NCBI GenBank assembly: GCA_964591105.1
Contig: CAZPZR010000039.1
Span: 1-17,327 of the forward strand
DNA: 17,327 nucleotides
Source: CAZPZR01 sp964591105
GTDB taxonomy: Bacteria; Bacillota; Clostridia; Lachnospirales; Lachnospiraceae
Direction of reading: 5' to 3'
Shown here: positions 6,633 through 14,729 of the stretch, in pieces
How positions within the stretch are numbered: the first letter of the stretch is position 1
How the letters are laid out: each line of letters starts with the position of its first letter
The notes under the pieces: model-generated
Told to the model about the DNA's origin: nothing
The model's database searches: none
What the model saw: only the letters and a program-made list of their open reading frames with translations
Program-made: the position numbers and the translations under genes

Positions 6633-7505
6633 ATGAACTGGTTAGACAAATTAGAGAGAAAGTTCGGACGTTATGCGATTCCGAATCTTATGACATATAT
6701 TGTTGGATTGTATGTATTGGGACTTTTGGTGGAAGTGTTTTCTCCTGAGTTTTATTATCAGTATCTGAGTCTGAACGTGGAGATGATTCTCCGGGGACAG
6801 ATTTGGCGAGTGATTACATTTATCATACAACCGCCGGATGCAGGTTGGCTGATGGTATTGCTTGTTCTGTACACTTACTACTTACTGGGAAGCGAGTTAG
6901 AAGCTGCGTGGGGATCGTTCCGATTTAACCTTTATTTCTTTTCTGGAATGTTGTTCCATGTAATCGCAGCATTTGCAGCATATTTTGTAACTGGTGTGAA
7001 TTTGGAACTTGGCACCTGGTATTTGAATTTGTCAATTTTCTTTGCGTACGTAATGATGTATCCAGAGACACAGTTTCTTGTGTTCTATGTGATACCTGTG
7101 AAAGCAAAGTGGTTGGGAATTCTGGACGGCATTTATTTCCTTTACACGATTGTACAAGGATTCTTGCCAACATATGGAGGAAACCCAATCTACGGACAGT
7201 ATTATCAGGCGGATGCACTTGCAGCTGCAGTATCTATTTTGAACTTTATCATCTTTTTCCTGAGTTCAAAGCATGCGAAGGGATACTCGGCGAAGCAAAT
7301 TCGAAGGAAGCGTCAGTTCCAGAAGAATATTAAAGCAGCAGGAAGACCTGTGAATTATCAGCCGAATGGGGCACGCCACAGATGTGCAGTTTGCGGAAGA
7401 ACAGAACTGGACAATGAAAGTTTGGAATTTAGATATTGTTCAAAATGTAATGGGAATTATGAATATTGCCAGGATCATTTGTTCACACATACACATGTAA
7501 AATAA
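6633..7505 (+). CDS. Rhomboid-fold membrane protein with Cys/His-rich tail, probably not a protease
   Basis: 290 residues; the ATG at 6633 has AGGAG nine bases upstream. About five to six hydrophobic segments lie between residues 18 and 212. The arrangement recalls rhomboid proteases: GQIWRVITF before a membrane segment, ELEAAWGSFRFNLYFFSG, then IPVKAKWLG. However, where an active rhomboid has GxSG this protein has LNLSIFF (Ser134 kept, glycines gone). The last segment has ADALAAAV (193-200), with no catalytic histidine. I infer a pseudoprotease or a substrate-binding membrane protein. The cytosolic tail is basic (RRKRQFQKNIK) and ends in a zinc-finger-like module with cysteines 251, 254, 269, 272, 279 and histidines 282, 286, 288. 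pyk follows 22 bases later, probably in the same transcript. The rhomboid assignment is moderate; membrane topology is clear. Confidence 0.8.
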   Translation: MNWLDKLERKFGRYAIPNLMTYIVGLYVLGLLVEVFSPEFYYQYLSLNVEMILRGQIWRVITFIIQPPDAGWLMVLLVLYTYYLLGSELEAAWGSFRFNLYFFSGMLFHVIAAFAAYFVTGVNLELGTWYLNLSIFFAYVMMYPETQFLVFYVIPVKAKWLGILDGIYFLYTIVQGFLPTYGGNPIYGQYYQADALAAAVSILNFIIFFLSSKHAKGYSAKQIRRKRQFQKNIKAAGRPVNYQPNGARHRCAVCGRTELDNESLEFRYCSKCNGNYEYCQDHLFTHTHVK

Positions 7506-7527
7506 AGATAGCGAGGTAGAGGAAGAC

Positions 7528-8973
7528 ATGAAGAAAACAAAAATTATTTGTACAATGGGACCATCAGCAAATGAAAATGGTGGAGAATTAATGAGAAAAT
7601 TAGTTCAGGGCGGCATGGATATTGCACGTTTTAACTTTTCGCATGGTTCACACGAAGAACAAAAAGGCCGTATGGATCTGTTGAAAAAAATTCGTGAGGA
7701 AGAAAAAAAACCAATCGCGATTCTCTTAGATACAAAGGGACCAGAAATTCGTACTGGCGTATTAGAAGGTGGAAAGAAAGTATTCTTACAGGAAGGGGAA
7801 ACTTTCGTTCTTACAACAGAAGAAATAGAAGGAAACAGCTCAAAAGTTTCTATCACATATGACGGTTTAGTAAATGATGTAAAGGCAGGAAGTGTAATTC
7901 TGATTGATGATGGACTCATTGGACTTTCTGTAAAAGAAATCTGCGGAAATGAAATCGTATGTACAGTTGTAAATGGCGGAGAACTTGGAGAACGAAAAGG
8001 TGTGAATGTACCAAATGTTCCAGTAAGACTTCCAGCAATTACAGAAAAAGACCGCGAAGACATTAAGTTTGGTGTAGAACAGGGCGTAGACTTTATTGCT
8101 GCATCCTTTGTTCGTAATGCAGAATGTATTCTTGAAATCAAGACATTTTTGAATCAGTGCAATGCACCATATATTCCAATTATTGCAAAGATTGAGAACG
8201 CAGAAGGAATTGAAAATATTGACGAAATCATTCGTTGTGCAGACGGAATCATGGTTGCACGTGGTGACCTTGGTGTGGAAATTCCAGCAGAAGAAGTACC
8301 ATACCTTCAGAAGATGATCATTCAGAAGTGTAATGAAAACTATAAACCAGTTATTACAGCAACTCAGATGCTTGACTCTATGATTCGTAACCCACGTCCA
8401 ACAAGAGCAGAAGTAACAGACGTTGCGAATGCAGTTTACGATGGAACAGATGCTGTTATGCTTTCTGGAGAAACAGCAAGTGGTAAGTATCCATTAGAAG
8501 CACTGAACATGATGGTTCACATTGTAGAAAATGCGGAAAAACATCTGGATTACGATGCATATCATAAAAAAGTGGAACAGCATCGTTTGAAAAATGCTTC
8601 CAGTGCATTGGCTCATGCAGCAGTAACAACAGCACATGACTTGAATGCAAAATGTATTATCACACCATCTGTGTCTGGAGCAACAACAAGAGTGGTATCA
8701 AAATTCAAACCAATGACAGAGATTATCGGAATCAGTCCAAATGAATATTCTCTCCGTAGAATGCAGATTTACTGGGGTGTACGCCCACTGAAATCTATCG
8801 CTGTAAATTCTATTGATGAAATGTGCAGCAATGCGGTGGATCTTGCACGTGCAAAACAGTTGATCGAATCTGGAGATACAGTAGTATTAACAGCAGGAAT
8901 TCCTTCTCCAAATATTAAAGAAAAACAGCCAATGGTTGTAAGTAATATGATGAAGATTGAAGTTGTTGACTAA
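7528..8973 (+). CDS. pyk: Pyruvate kinase
   Basis: Final step of glycolysis: phosphoenolpyruvate and ADP to pyruvate and ATP, in the cytoplasm. 481 residues, the normal bacterial length, without the extra C-terminal PEP-utiliser-like domain that some Firmicute enzymes carry. Visible features are ARFNFSHGS (Arg34, Asn36, Ser38), the start of the B domain after LLDTKGPEIRTG, catalytic Lys221 in IAKIENAEG with Mg ligand Glu223, Asp247 in VARGDLGVE, and Thr279 in ITATQMLDSM. The C-terminal domain (from about residue 355) is complete. The start has AGAGGAAG just upstream. No promoter fits in the 22-base gap, so it is probably co-transcribed with the rhomboid-like gene. A hairpin closes the unit at 8991-9023. 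The call is certain. Confidence 0.98.
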   Translation: MKKTKIICTMGPSANENGGELMRKLVQGGMDIARFNFSHGSHEEQKGRMDLLKKIREEEKKPIAILLDTKGPEIRTGVLEGGKKVFLQEGETFVLTTEEIEGNSSKVSITYDGLVNDVKAGSVILIDDGLIGLSVKEICGNEIVCTVVNGGELGERKGVNVPNVPVRLPAITEKDREDIKFGVEQGVDFIAASFVRNAECILEIKTFLNQCNAPYIPIIAKIENAEGIENIDEIIRCADGIMVARGDLGVEIPAEEVPYLQKMIIQKCNENYKPVITATQMLDSMIRNPRPTRAEVTDVANAVYDGTDAVMLSGETASGKYPLEALNMMVHIVENAEKHLDYDAYHKKVEQHRLKNASSALAHAAVTTAHDLNAKCIITPSVSGATTRVVSKFKPMTEIIGISPNEYSLRRMQIYWGVRPLKSIAVNSIDEMCSNAVDLARAKQLIESGDTVVLTAGIPSPNIKEKQPMVVSNMMKIEVVD

Positions 8974-8990
8974 TAAGTATTAAAATGAAC

Positions 8991-9023
8991 AGCGCAGAGT
9001 GTACCAACAGGTGCCTCTGCGCT
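8991..9023 (+). terminator. Terminator hairpin after pyk
   Basis: AGCGCAGAG (8991-8999) pairs with CTCTGCGCT (9015-9023). Five further inner pairs join 9001-9005 to 9010-9014 around an AACA loop, with base 9000 bulged. The following sequence is T-rich but has no pure T-run, so efficiency may be modest. A strong promoter for the next gene follows 46 bases later. Confidence 0.7.
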
Positions 9024-9069
9024 CTGTGTATATTTATACAAAAATGAGAAAAATATGCATAAAATATTG

Positions 9070-9098
9070 TTGACAGATGTATAGAGATATACTATAGT
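9070..9098 (+). promoter_or_regulatory. Promoter of the trmB-like/lysA operon with internal palindrome
   Basis: TTGACA (9070-9075), a 17-base spacer and TATAGT (9093-9098) form a near-consensus sigma-A promoter. The spacer ends with a palindrome, GTATA-GAGA-TATAC (9079-9092), a plausible operator position for the regulator encoded next. The promoter is seen directly; the operator role is inference. Its -10 covers a GTG at 9097, which rules that codon out as the start of the next gene. Confidence 0.75.
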
Positions 9099-9138
9099 GT
9101 TCCTATGGAGAACTACTAAAGAGAAGAAGGAGTGCTTT

Positions 9139-9855
9139 ATGGAAAGCAATTCATTTATTGAACGTTTGGTGGAATTTGATTTGACGAGACAGGAAGCAGC
9201 GATTTACCAGTGTATGCTTCGTGATGGAAAGGTGACTGGATATGAAGTTGCGAAAAGTCTTGGTATTTCCAGATCAAACGCGTACAATTCCCTGGCGAGT
9301 ATGACAGAAAAGGGTGCATCTTATCTGGTGGAAGAGGGGACAACAAAAAAATATGTTCCAGTACCCTTGGATGAATTTTGTAAAAATCATATCCGAAAGC
9401 TGGAAGAAAGCAAGAAATGGCTGTTGAAGCATATGCCAACAGAAAAGCAGCAAGTAGAAGGATTTATTACAATTGAAGGAGCAACGAATGTTCTGAATAA
9501 GATGAAGAACCTGCTTGCAAAAGTAGAAGAACGTGCCTATATCTCCTGCACAAGAAACTATTTACTTTTATTAGTAGAGGAATTGGACAAACTGAAAGAG
9601 GAGAACAAAAAGTTAGTGATTGTCACAGACCAGCCGGTAAACTTTGGAAATGCGAAAGTATATGTTGGCGAACCACGAGGAATGCAGATTGGTCTGATTA
9701 CAGATTCGAAATACGTTCTGACTGGAGAATATGGGGAAGGAAGTATGAATACTTGCTTGTATTCTGGGCAGAAGTATTTTGTAGATTTATATAAGAGATC
9801 ATTGTCAAATGAAATACAGCTATTGTCGATACGAGAGGAGAAAGAAAGAGAATGA
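9139..9855 (+). CDS. TrmB-family transcriptional regulator, likely regulator of lysA
   Basis: 238 residues from the ATG at 9139, chosen because AAGGAG (9127-9132) lies six bases upstream. The longer frame from GTG 9097 would begin inside the promoter. The N-terminal winged helix-turn-helix (about 8-75) has the TrmB look: LTRQEAAIYQCMLRDGKVTGYEVAKSL in front of GISRSNAYNSLASM. A short linker of charged helices (about 80-105) leads to a C-terminal effector domain (about 108-230) with GFITIEGATNVLNKM, VIVTDQPVNF and GLITDSKYVLTGEY, as in the phospholipase-D-like sensor fold of the family. TrmB proteins usually bind sugars in archaea; the ligand here is unknown. Its stop overlaps the lysA start by four bases (ATGA, 9852-9855), so the two are translationally coupled. 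I infer it senses lysine or a related metabolite. Confidence 0.85.
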   Translation: MESNSFIERLVEFDLTRQEAAIYQCMLRDGKVTGYEVAKSLGISRSNAYNSLASMTEKGASYLVEEGTTKKYVPVPLDEFCKNHIRKLEESKKWLLKHMPTEKQQVEGFITIEGATNVLNKMKNLLAKVEERAYISCTRNYLLLLVEELDKLKEENKKLVIVTDQPVNFGNAKVYVGEPRGMQIGLITDSKYVLTGEYGEGSMNTCLYSGQKYFVDLYKRSLSNEIQLLSIREEKERE

Positions 9856-11123
9856 AAAAAGAACCATTTGTAACAAAAGCGCAACTTGATGAAATTGTGA
9901 AAGAGTACCCAACTCCATTTCACTTATATGATGAGAAAGGGATTCGTGAAAATATAAAAGCATTGAAGGAAGCATTTTCATGGAATAAAGGATATAAGGA
10001 ATATTTTGCGGTAAAAGCGACACCAAATCCATTTTTGATTGATATTTTAAGAGAATATGGCTGCGGCTGTGATTGTTCTTCTTATACAGAATTGATGCTT
10101 TCGGAAGCGATTGGTGCGAAGGGAGATGACATTATGTTCTCTTCTAATGAGACACCAGCAGAAGAATATGCTTATGCTGAAAAATTAGGCGCGATTATCA
10201 ACTTGGATGATATTACACATATTGATTTTTTGGAACAGACATTGGGTTATATTCCAGAAACAATCAGCTGTCGCTACAATCCAGGTGGATTGTTCAAAAT
10301 CAGCAATGATATCATGGATAATCCAGGGGATGCGAAGTACGGAATGACAACAGAGCAGTTGTTTGATGCATTTAAGATTTTAAAAAGTAAGGGAGCAAAA
10401 GAGTTTGGAATTCATGCATTCCTTGCAAGTAACACAGTTACGAATGATTATTATCCAATGCTGGCGAAAGTATTATTTGAAGTAGCTGTGAAACTTCAGA
10501 AAGAAACAGGTGTGCATATTAAGTTCATCAACCTTTCTGGAGGAATTGGAATTCCATACCGCCCAGACCAGGAACCAAACGATATCTACGCAATCGGAAA
10601 AGGCGTAAAAGAAGTTTATGAAGAAGTGTTAGTTCCAGCAGGAATGGGAGATGTAGAACTTTATACAGAACTGGGACGCTATGCAATGGGACCTTATGGC
10701 TGTCTTGTAACAAAGGCAATCCATGAAAAGCACACACATAAGGAATATATTGGTGTAGATGCATGTGCAGTAAACTTAATGCGACCAGCAATGTATGGAT
10801 CATATCATCATATTACTGTAATGGGAAAAGAAGATGCACCATGTGACCATAAGTACGATGTGGTAGGATCTCTTTGCGAAAATAATGATAAGTTTGCCAT
10901 CGACCGTATGCTTCCAGAAATTGAGAGAGGCGATTTGCTCGTGATTCATGATACTGGCGCGCATGGATTTGCTATGGGATATAACTATAATGGAAAACTG
11001 AAATCAGCGGAGCTTCTTCTGAAAGAAGATGGAACGGTCGCATTGATTCGAAGAGCAGAGACACCAGCCGATTATTTTGCAACATTTGACTGCTTTGAGA
11101 TAGGAAAGAAACTGACAAAATAA
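9852..11123 (+). CDS. lysA: Diaminopimelate decarboxylase
   Basis: Last step of lysine synthesis: meso-diaminopimelate to L-lysine and CO2, PLP-dependent, cytoplasmic. 423 residues, the normal size. This is a fold-type III enzyme: the alanine-racemase-like barrel carries the PLP lysine Lys55 in FAVKATPNP, and the phosphate-binding glycines are in LSGGIGIPYRPDQ. The C-terminal barrel has the substrate and dimer-interface motifs GVDACAVNLMRPAMYGSYH and GSLCENND (Cys342). DTGAHGFAMGYNYNGK near the C-terminus is typical of LysA rather than of arginine, ornithine or carboxynorspermidine decarboxylases. AGGAG at 9836-9840 inside the regulator gene serves the start, and the start overlaps the regulator stop. 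No lysine riboswitch fits in the roughly 30-base leader of the operon. Confidence 0.93.
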   Translation: MKKEPFVTKAQLDEIVKEYPTPFHLYDEKGIRENIKALKEAFSWNKGYKEYFAVKATPNPFLIDILREYGCGCDCSSYTELMLSEAIGAKGDDIMFSSNETPAEEYAYAEKLGAIINLDDITHIDFLEQTLGYIPETISCRYNPGGLFKISNDIMDNPGDAKYGMTTEQLFDAFKILKSKGAKEFGIHAFLASNTVTNDYYPMLAKVLFEVAVKLQKETGVHIKFINLSGGIGIPYRPDQEPNDIYAIGKGVKEVYEEVLVPAGMGDVELYTELGRYAMGPYGCLVTKAIHEKHTHKEYIGVDACAVNLMRPAMYGSYHHITVMGKEDAPCDHKYDVVGSLCENNDKFAIDRMLPEIERGDLLVIHDTGAHGFAMGYNYNGKLKSAELLLKEDGTVALIRRAETPADYFATFDCFEIGKKLTK

Positions 11124-11150
11124 TTGTTGGAAAGGCGGAACAAAAAGAAA

Positions 11151-11783
11151 ATGAAAAAGAAATCTATACTTGCAGGTATTTTGGTTGGAGTCATGACACT
11201 CGCAAGCGCGTGTGGTGCCATGAAACCAGAGGAAGCAAAAGCATATACACAGGCAACACTGGATGCAGTGTATTGCGGAGAACTGGATGAATATGTTCGT
11301 ATTGTTGATACTACAAAAGAAGAAGCACAGAAAATGTACGAGGAAGGCATTCAGCTGACATTAGAAAAGATTGGGTTCGATGAAATGGGTGCATCTGATG
11401 AAATTAAAGAGCAGTACAAAGAGGTTGTTGTTGCGTTGGCAAAAGCAGCGAAATATGAAGTTGGCGAAGCTGTTGAAAATGAACAGGATGGATTTGATGT
11501 TGAAGTAACAGTACAGCCATTCCAGGGATTTGGAGATTTGGAAGATGAACTGACCAATGCTTTAATGAAAGAATTAAAAAATATGGATGATATTCCAAGT
11601 GATGAAGAAATCAATACACTGACTTATTCTTTGATGGCAGATTTGATGAAAGAAACATTGGAAGCTCCTGAATATGGGGAAGCGACAACAGTTACAGTTC
11701 ATGTAAATCCAGATGAAGATGGGGTTTACCATATCCCAGAAGAAGACATGGAAATGATTGATTCAGCTTTGTTTTTGATGTAA
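11151..11783 (+). CDS. Small predicted lipoprotein of unknown function
   Basis: 210 residues from ATG 11151; an in-frame TTG at 11124 would add nine lysine/arginine-rich residues ahead of the signal peptide and has no ribosome site. AAGGCGG (11132-11138) is 12 bases upstream, slightly far. Residues 1-21 form a lipoprotein signal: MKKK, a hydrophobic stretch, then ASAC with the modifiable cysteine at 21. That fits a Gram-positive lipobox, though Ala rather than Leu is at -3. The mature part is strongly acidic and mostly helical (EEAQKMYEEGIQLTLEKIGF, EIKEQYKEVVVALAKAAKY), with a possible beta-hairpin region DGFDVEVTVQPF. It resembles the small helical DUF5105-type lipoproteins of Firmicutes, but I cannot confirm that. 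It starts 27 bases after lysA, with no promoter in between, so it may be in that operon. No strong terminator follows. Confidence 0.85.
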   Translation: MKKKSILAGILVGVMTLASACGAMKPEEAKAYTQATLDAVYCGELDEYVRIVDTTKEEAQKMYEEGIQLTLEKIGFDEMGASDEIKEQYKEVVVALAKAAKYEVGEAVENEQDGFDVEVTVQPFQGFGDLEDELTNALMKELKNMDDIPSDEEINTLTYSLMADLMKETLEAPEYGEATTVTVHVNPDEDGVYHIPEEDMEMIDSALFLM

Positions 11784-11816
11784 ATTCAAAAAAATGAAAA
11801 AATTTTAAAAAAGTTG

Positions 11817-11845
11817 TTGCAATTGTTGGAACAATATGATATTAT
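11817..11845 (+). promoter_or_regulatory. Promoter of tRNA-Leu
   Basis: TTGCAA (11817-11822), 17 bases, then TATTAT (11840-11845). Transcription would begin near 11852, about 22 bases before the tRNA. A 7-bp hairpin (TCTCGGT 11849-11855 with ACCGAGA 11864-11870) fills most of the leader and would be removed by RNase P. Confidence 0.55.
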
Positions 11846-11873
11846 AAATCTCGGTTCGAAGAGACCGAGATGA

Positions 11874-11956
11874 GCGGATGTGGCGGAATGGCAGACGCAC
11901 AAGACTCAAAATCTTGCGGGGGCGACCTCGTGTGGGTTCAAGTCCCACCATCCGCA
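11874..11956 (+). tRNA. tRNA-Leu (anticodon CAA)
   Basis: The acceptor stem GCGGATG (11874-11880) pairs perfectly with CATCCGC (11949-11955); the discriminator A is 11956. The anticodon stem is CAAGA/TCTTG (11900-11904 with 11912-11916), and its loop carries CAA at 11907-11909, reading UUG leucine codons. A long variable arm between 11917 and about 11931 is as expected for leucine tRNAs. The T arm is GTGGG-TTCAAGT-CCCAC. CCA is not encoded. It is flanked by its own promoter and terminator. Confidence 0.96.
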
Positions 11957-11961
11957 TCTTG

Positions 11962-11989
11962 AAAGCAGCGTAGATACGCTGCTTTTTTT
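11962..11989 (+). terminator. Rho-independent terminator after tRNA-Leu
   Basis: AAGCAGCGTA and TACGCTGCTT pair (core 11964-11972 with 11975-11983), followed directly by a T-run at 11983-11989. It is a canonical strong terminator six bases after the tRNA end, isolating it from polA. Confidence 0.93.
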
Positions 11990-12040
11990 GTGTCTATAAT
12001 TACGGTTATACATTTTTGGAGAGAAAATTAAAAGAGACAC

Positions 12041-12069
12041 TTTCAAATTTTTTTCTTTTAGTGTATAGT
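12041..12069 (+). promoter_or_regulatory. Possible promoter of the polA operon
   Basis: TATAGT (12064-12069) lies 36 bases before the polA start, with a weak TTTCAA (12041-12046) at 17-base spacing. The -10 is good and the -35 poor. The tRNA terminator upstream means polA needs its own promoter, which supports the location more than the sequence match does. Confidence 0.35.
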
Positions 12070-12104
12070 ATAAGGTGACGTTTTTATCTTTATAAGGAGA
12101 TAGC

Positions 12105-14720
12105 ATGAAAGAGAAGATAGTTTTAATTGATGGACACAGTATTTTGAATCGTGCATTCTACGGAGTACCGGATCTTACAAATGCTGAAGGGCTTCATACG
12201 AATGCGATTTACGGGTTCCTCAATATTATGTTTAAAATGTTAGATGAAGAAAAACCGGATTATCTTACGGTAGCTTTTGACGTACACGCCCCAACCTTTC
12301 GTCATCAGATGTTTGCAGATTATAAAGGCACAAGAAAGCCGATGGCAGAGGAACTTCGCCAACAGGTACCTGTAATCAAAGAAGTGCTGAAAGCAATGGG
12401 AATCTGCATCGTGACTTGTGAGGGACTGGAAGCGGACGACCTTCTTGGAACAATATCTAAGCGTTGTGAAGCGGCTGGAATGGTTGTTTCTGTTATATCA
12501 GGTGACAGAGACTTGCTACAGCTAGCAACTGAACAGGTAAAGATTCGAATTCCAAAGACAAAGCAGGGACGCACCGAGATTGAGGATTATTACAGCAAAG
12601 ATGTGGTGGAACGTTACCAGGTAACACCGGAAGAGTTTATTGATCTGAAAGCGTTGATGGGCGATACTTCTGATAATATTCCAGGAGTTCCAAGTATTGG
12701 AGAAAAGACAGCGACAAAGATTATTACAGAATATCACTCAATAGAAAATGCATATGAACACGTGGAGGAACTGAAACCACCGCGCGCATCAAAAGCATTG
12801 AAAGAACATTGGGATTTGGCAGTGATGAGCAAGGAGCTTGCGACGATTAAAGTGGATGCTGAATTCCCATACGAGATAGAAGATGCAAAACTGGGCAATA
12901 TTTTTACAGAAGAAGCCTATACCTATTTTCAAAAACTCCAGTTTAAGAATCTGCTTGGAAAGTTTGATGTGACAGCACCGGCGAATTCTGTGGAGGATTA
13001 TTTTAAGAAGATTACAGATAAAAAGTCAGCAGAGCAGCTGCTCAATAAAGCAAAAGATGCAAATGTTGTCGGTGCCATGCTCTTTAAAGATTTGGAGAAT
13101 GTCCTTCCACTTTTTGCAAATGAAGCAGGAATTGGTGGAATCGCGATTTGTTGTTCTGACCAAGAGGTGGGATGCATTTATTGTGAAAATGGAATTTCTG
13201 CGGACTGGCTGTTGAGTCAACTGAAAGAGATTCAGGAAAAAGCAGAACATTTTGTAATGTTTGATGTGAAAGCATATCTGGAATTTTTGAAAGTGAACAG
13301 ACAAGAAAATTGCTTTGACGCAACAGTGGCGGCATATCTTTTAAACCCACTGAAAAGTGATTATACGTATGAAGATGTGGCGAGAGAACATCTGAATTTA
13401 ATGATTGAAGAAAAGGCTGAGGCTTATGTGAAATACTGCTATGAGGCATACACAGCATATGCAGGTTACTCAGTCTTGTGGGACAAACTACAGGAAGCTG
13501 GCATGGAGCAGTTGTTTACTGAGATTGAGATGCCGCTGGTATTCACGCTTTACGACATGGAACAGAATGGAGTAAAGGTGGAAGGCGATGCGTTGAAAGC
13601 TTATGGGGACCAGCTGTGGGGAAGAATCGTAGCATTAGAAAAAGAAATCTACGAAGATGCCGGAGAGACCTTTAATATCAATTCGCCAAAGCAATTGGGA
13701 GTTGTATTATTTGAAAATATGAAGCTTCCTGGAGCAAAGAAAACGAAAACGGGATATTCCACTGCGGCAGATGTTTTAGAAAAACTTGCGCCAGAGTATC
13801 CAATCGTTTCAAAAATCCTGGAATATCGTCAGTTGACGAAGTTGAAATCAACTTATGCAGATGGATTGGCAAATTACATTTGCGAAGATGGAAGAATCCA
13901 TGGAAAATTCAATCAGACCATCACGGCGACAGGACGAATTAGCAGTACAGAACCAAATCTTCAGAATATTCCTGTACGAGTGGAACTTGGAAGACTCATT
14001 CGTAAGGTTTTTGTTCCAGAAGAAGGTTATGTATTTGTGGATGCAGATTATTCACAGATTGAACTTCGTGTGCTTGCACATTGCTCCGGAGATGAACAGT
14101 TGATCGAAGCATACAAAGAAGCAAAAGATATTCATAGAATCACAGCTTCTCAGGTGTTCCATATACCATTTGATGAAGTGACCGCGCTGCAGAGACGCAA
14201 CGCAAAGGCAGTCAATTTCGGAATTGTATACGGAATCAGCTCATTTGGACTGAGTCAGGATCTTAGTATCACGAGAAAAGAAGCTGCAAAATATATTGAT
14301 GATTACTTTAAGACCTATCCAGGAATTAAGGCATTTCTGGATCATGCGGTTGCACATGCGAAAGAAATGGGCTATGTTGTAACGCTGTTTGGAAGAAGAA
14401 GACCGGTACCGGAACTTGCTTCCAGCAACTTTATGCAACGTTCCTTTGGAGAACGTGTTGCGATGAATGCACCAATTCAGGGGACAGCAGCAGACATTAT
14501 GAAGATTGCAATGATTGGTGTGAATCGAAGACTGAAAGAACAGAAGTTAAAATCGAGACTCGTTCTTCAAGTCCATGATGAACTTTTAATAGAAGCATAC
14601 AAACCAGAGTTGGAAATTGTGGAGACAATCTTGAAAGAAGAGATGGAGCAGGCGGCTTCATTGAATGTTCCATTAGAGATTGATATGCACGCAGGAGAAA
14701 ACTGGTACGAAGCAAAATAA
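12105..14720 (+). CDS. polA: DNA polymerase I
   Basis: Replaces RNA primers and fills gaps in repair. 871 residues, normal for Gram-positive Pol I. The N-terminal 5' nuclease domain (about 1-290) has LIDGHSILNRAFYG, AFDVHAPTFRHQ, EADDLLGT, SGDRDLLQL and MGDTSDNIPGVPSIGEKTA, so all acidic clusters look intact. The middle 3'-5' exonuclease-like domain (about 305-480) lacks the first acidic pair of active proofreaders: MLFKDL stands where FDTET would be. Asp is kept only in FDATVAAYLLNP, so proofreading is probably lost, as in several Gram-positive enzymes. The polymerase domain has motif A DYSQIELR (Asp648), motif B with Lys701, Phe705 and Tyr709, and motif C VHDE (Asp825). AAGGAG (12094-12099) precedes the ATG. 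coaE follows after nine bases. Confidence 0.98.
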   Translation: MKEKIVLIDGHSILNRAFYGVPDLTNAEGLHTNAIYGFLNIMFKMLDEEKPDYLTVAFDVHAPTFRHQMFADYKGTRKPMAEELRQQVPVIKEVLKAMGICIVTCEGLEADDLLGTISKRCEAAGMVVSVISGDRDLLQLATEQVKIRIPKTKQGRTEIEDYYSKDVVERYQVTPEEFIDLKALMGDTSDNIPGVPSIGEKTATKIITEYHSIENAYEHVEELKPPRASKALKEHWDLAVMSKELATIKVDAEFPYEIEDAKLGNIFTEEAYTYFQKLQFKNLLGKFDVTAPANSVEDYFKKITDKKSAEQLLNKAKDANVVGAMLFKDLENVLPLFANEAGIGGIAICCSDQEVGCIYCENGISADWLLSQLKEIQEKAEHFVMFDVKAYLEFLKVNRQENCFDATVAAYLLNPLKSDYTYEDVAREHLNLMIEEKAEAYVKYCYEAYTAYAGYSVLWDKLQEAGMEQLFTEIEMPLVFTLYDMEQNGVKVEGDALKAYGDQLWGRIVALEKEIYEDAGETFNINSPKQLGVVLFENMKLPGAKKTKTGYSTAADVLEKLAPEYPIVSKILEYRQLTKLKSTYADGLANYICEDGRIHGKFNQTITATGRISSTEPNLQNIPVRVELGRLIRKVFVPEEGYVFVDADYSQIELRVLAHCSGDEQLIEAYKEAKDIHRITASQVFHIPFDEVTALQRRNAKAVNFGIVYGISSFGLSQDLSITRKEAAKYIDDYFKTYPGIKAFLDHAVAHAKEMGYVVTLFGRRRPVPELASSNFMQRSFGERVAMNAPIQGTAADIMKIAMIGVNRRLKEQKLKSRLVLQVHDELLIEAYKPELEIVETILKEEMEQAASLNVPLEIDMHAGENWYEAK

Positions 14721-14729
14721 GAGGTGTAG

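Noticed and set aside
7605..8141. 178-residue minus-strand frame inside pyk
   Set aside because: It lies wholly opposite conserved pyruvate kinase sequence, is serine/proline-rich without family features, and has no ribosome site I could see.
9097..9138. Upstream GTG start that would lengthen the TrmB-like protein by 14 residues
   Set aside because: The GTG lies inside the -10 box TATAGT (9093-9098), so it would not be in the message; ATG 9139 has an ideal AAGGAG.
9099..9138. Lysine riboswitch upstream of the lysA operon
   Set aside because: The leader from the promoter to the first start codon is only about 30-35 bases, too short for the L-box fold.
11124..11150. TTG start for the lipoprotein gene
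   Set aside because: It would put nine charged residues ahead of a complete lipoprotein signal and has no ribosome site; ATG 11151 gives a standard MKKK start.
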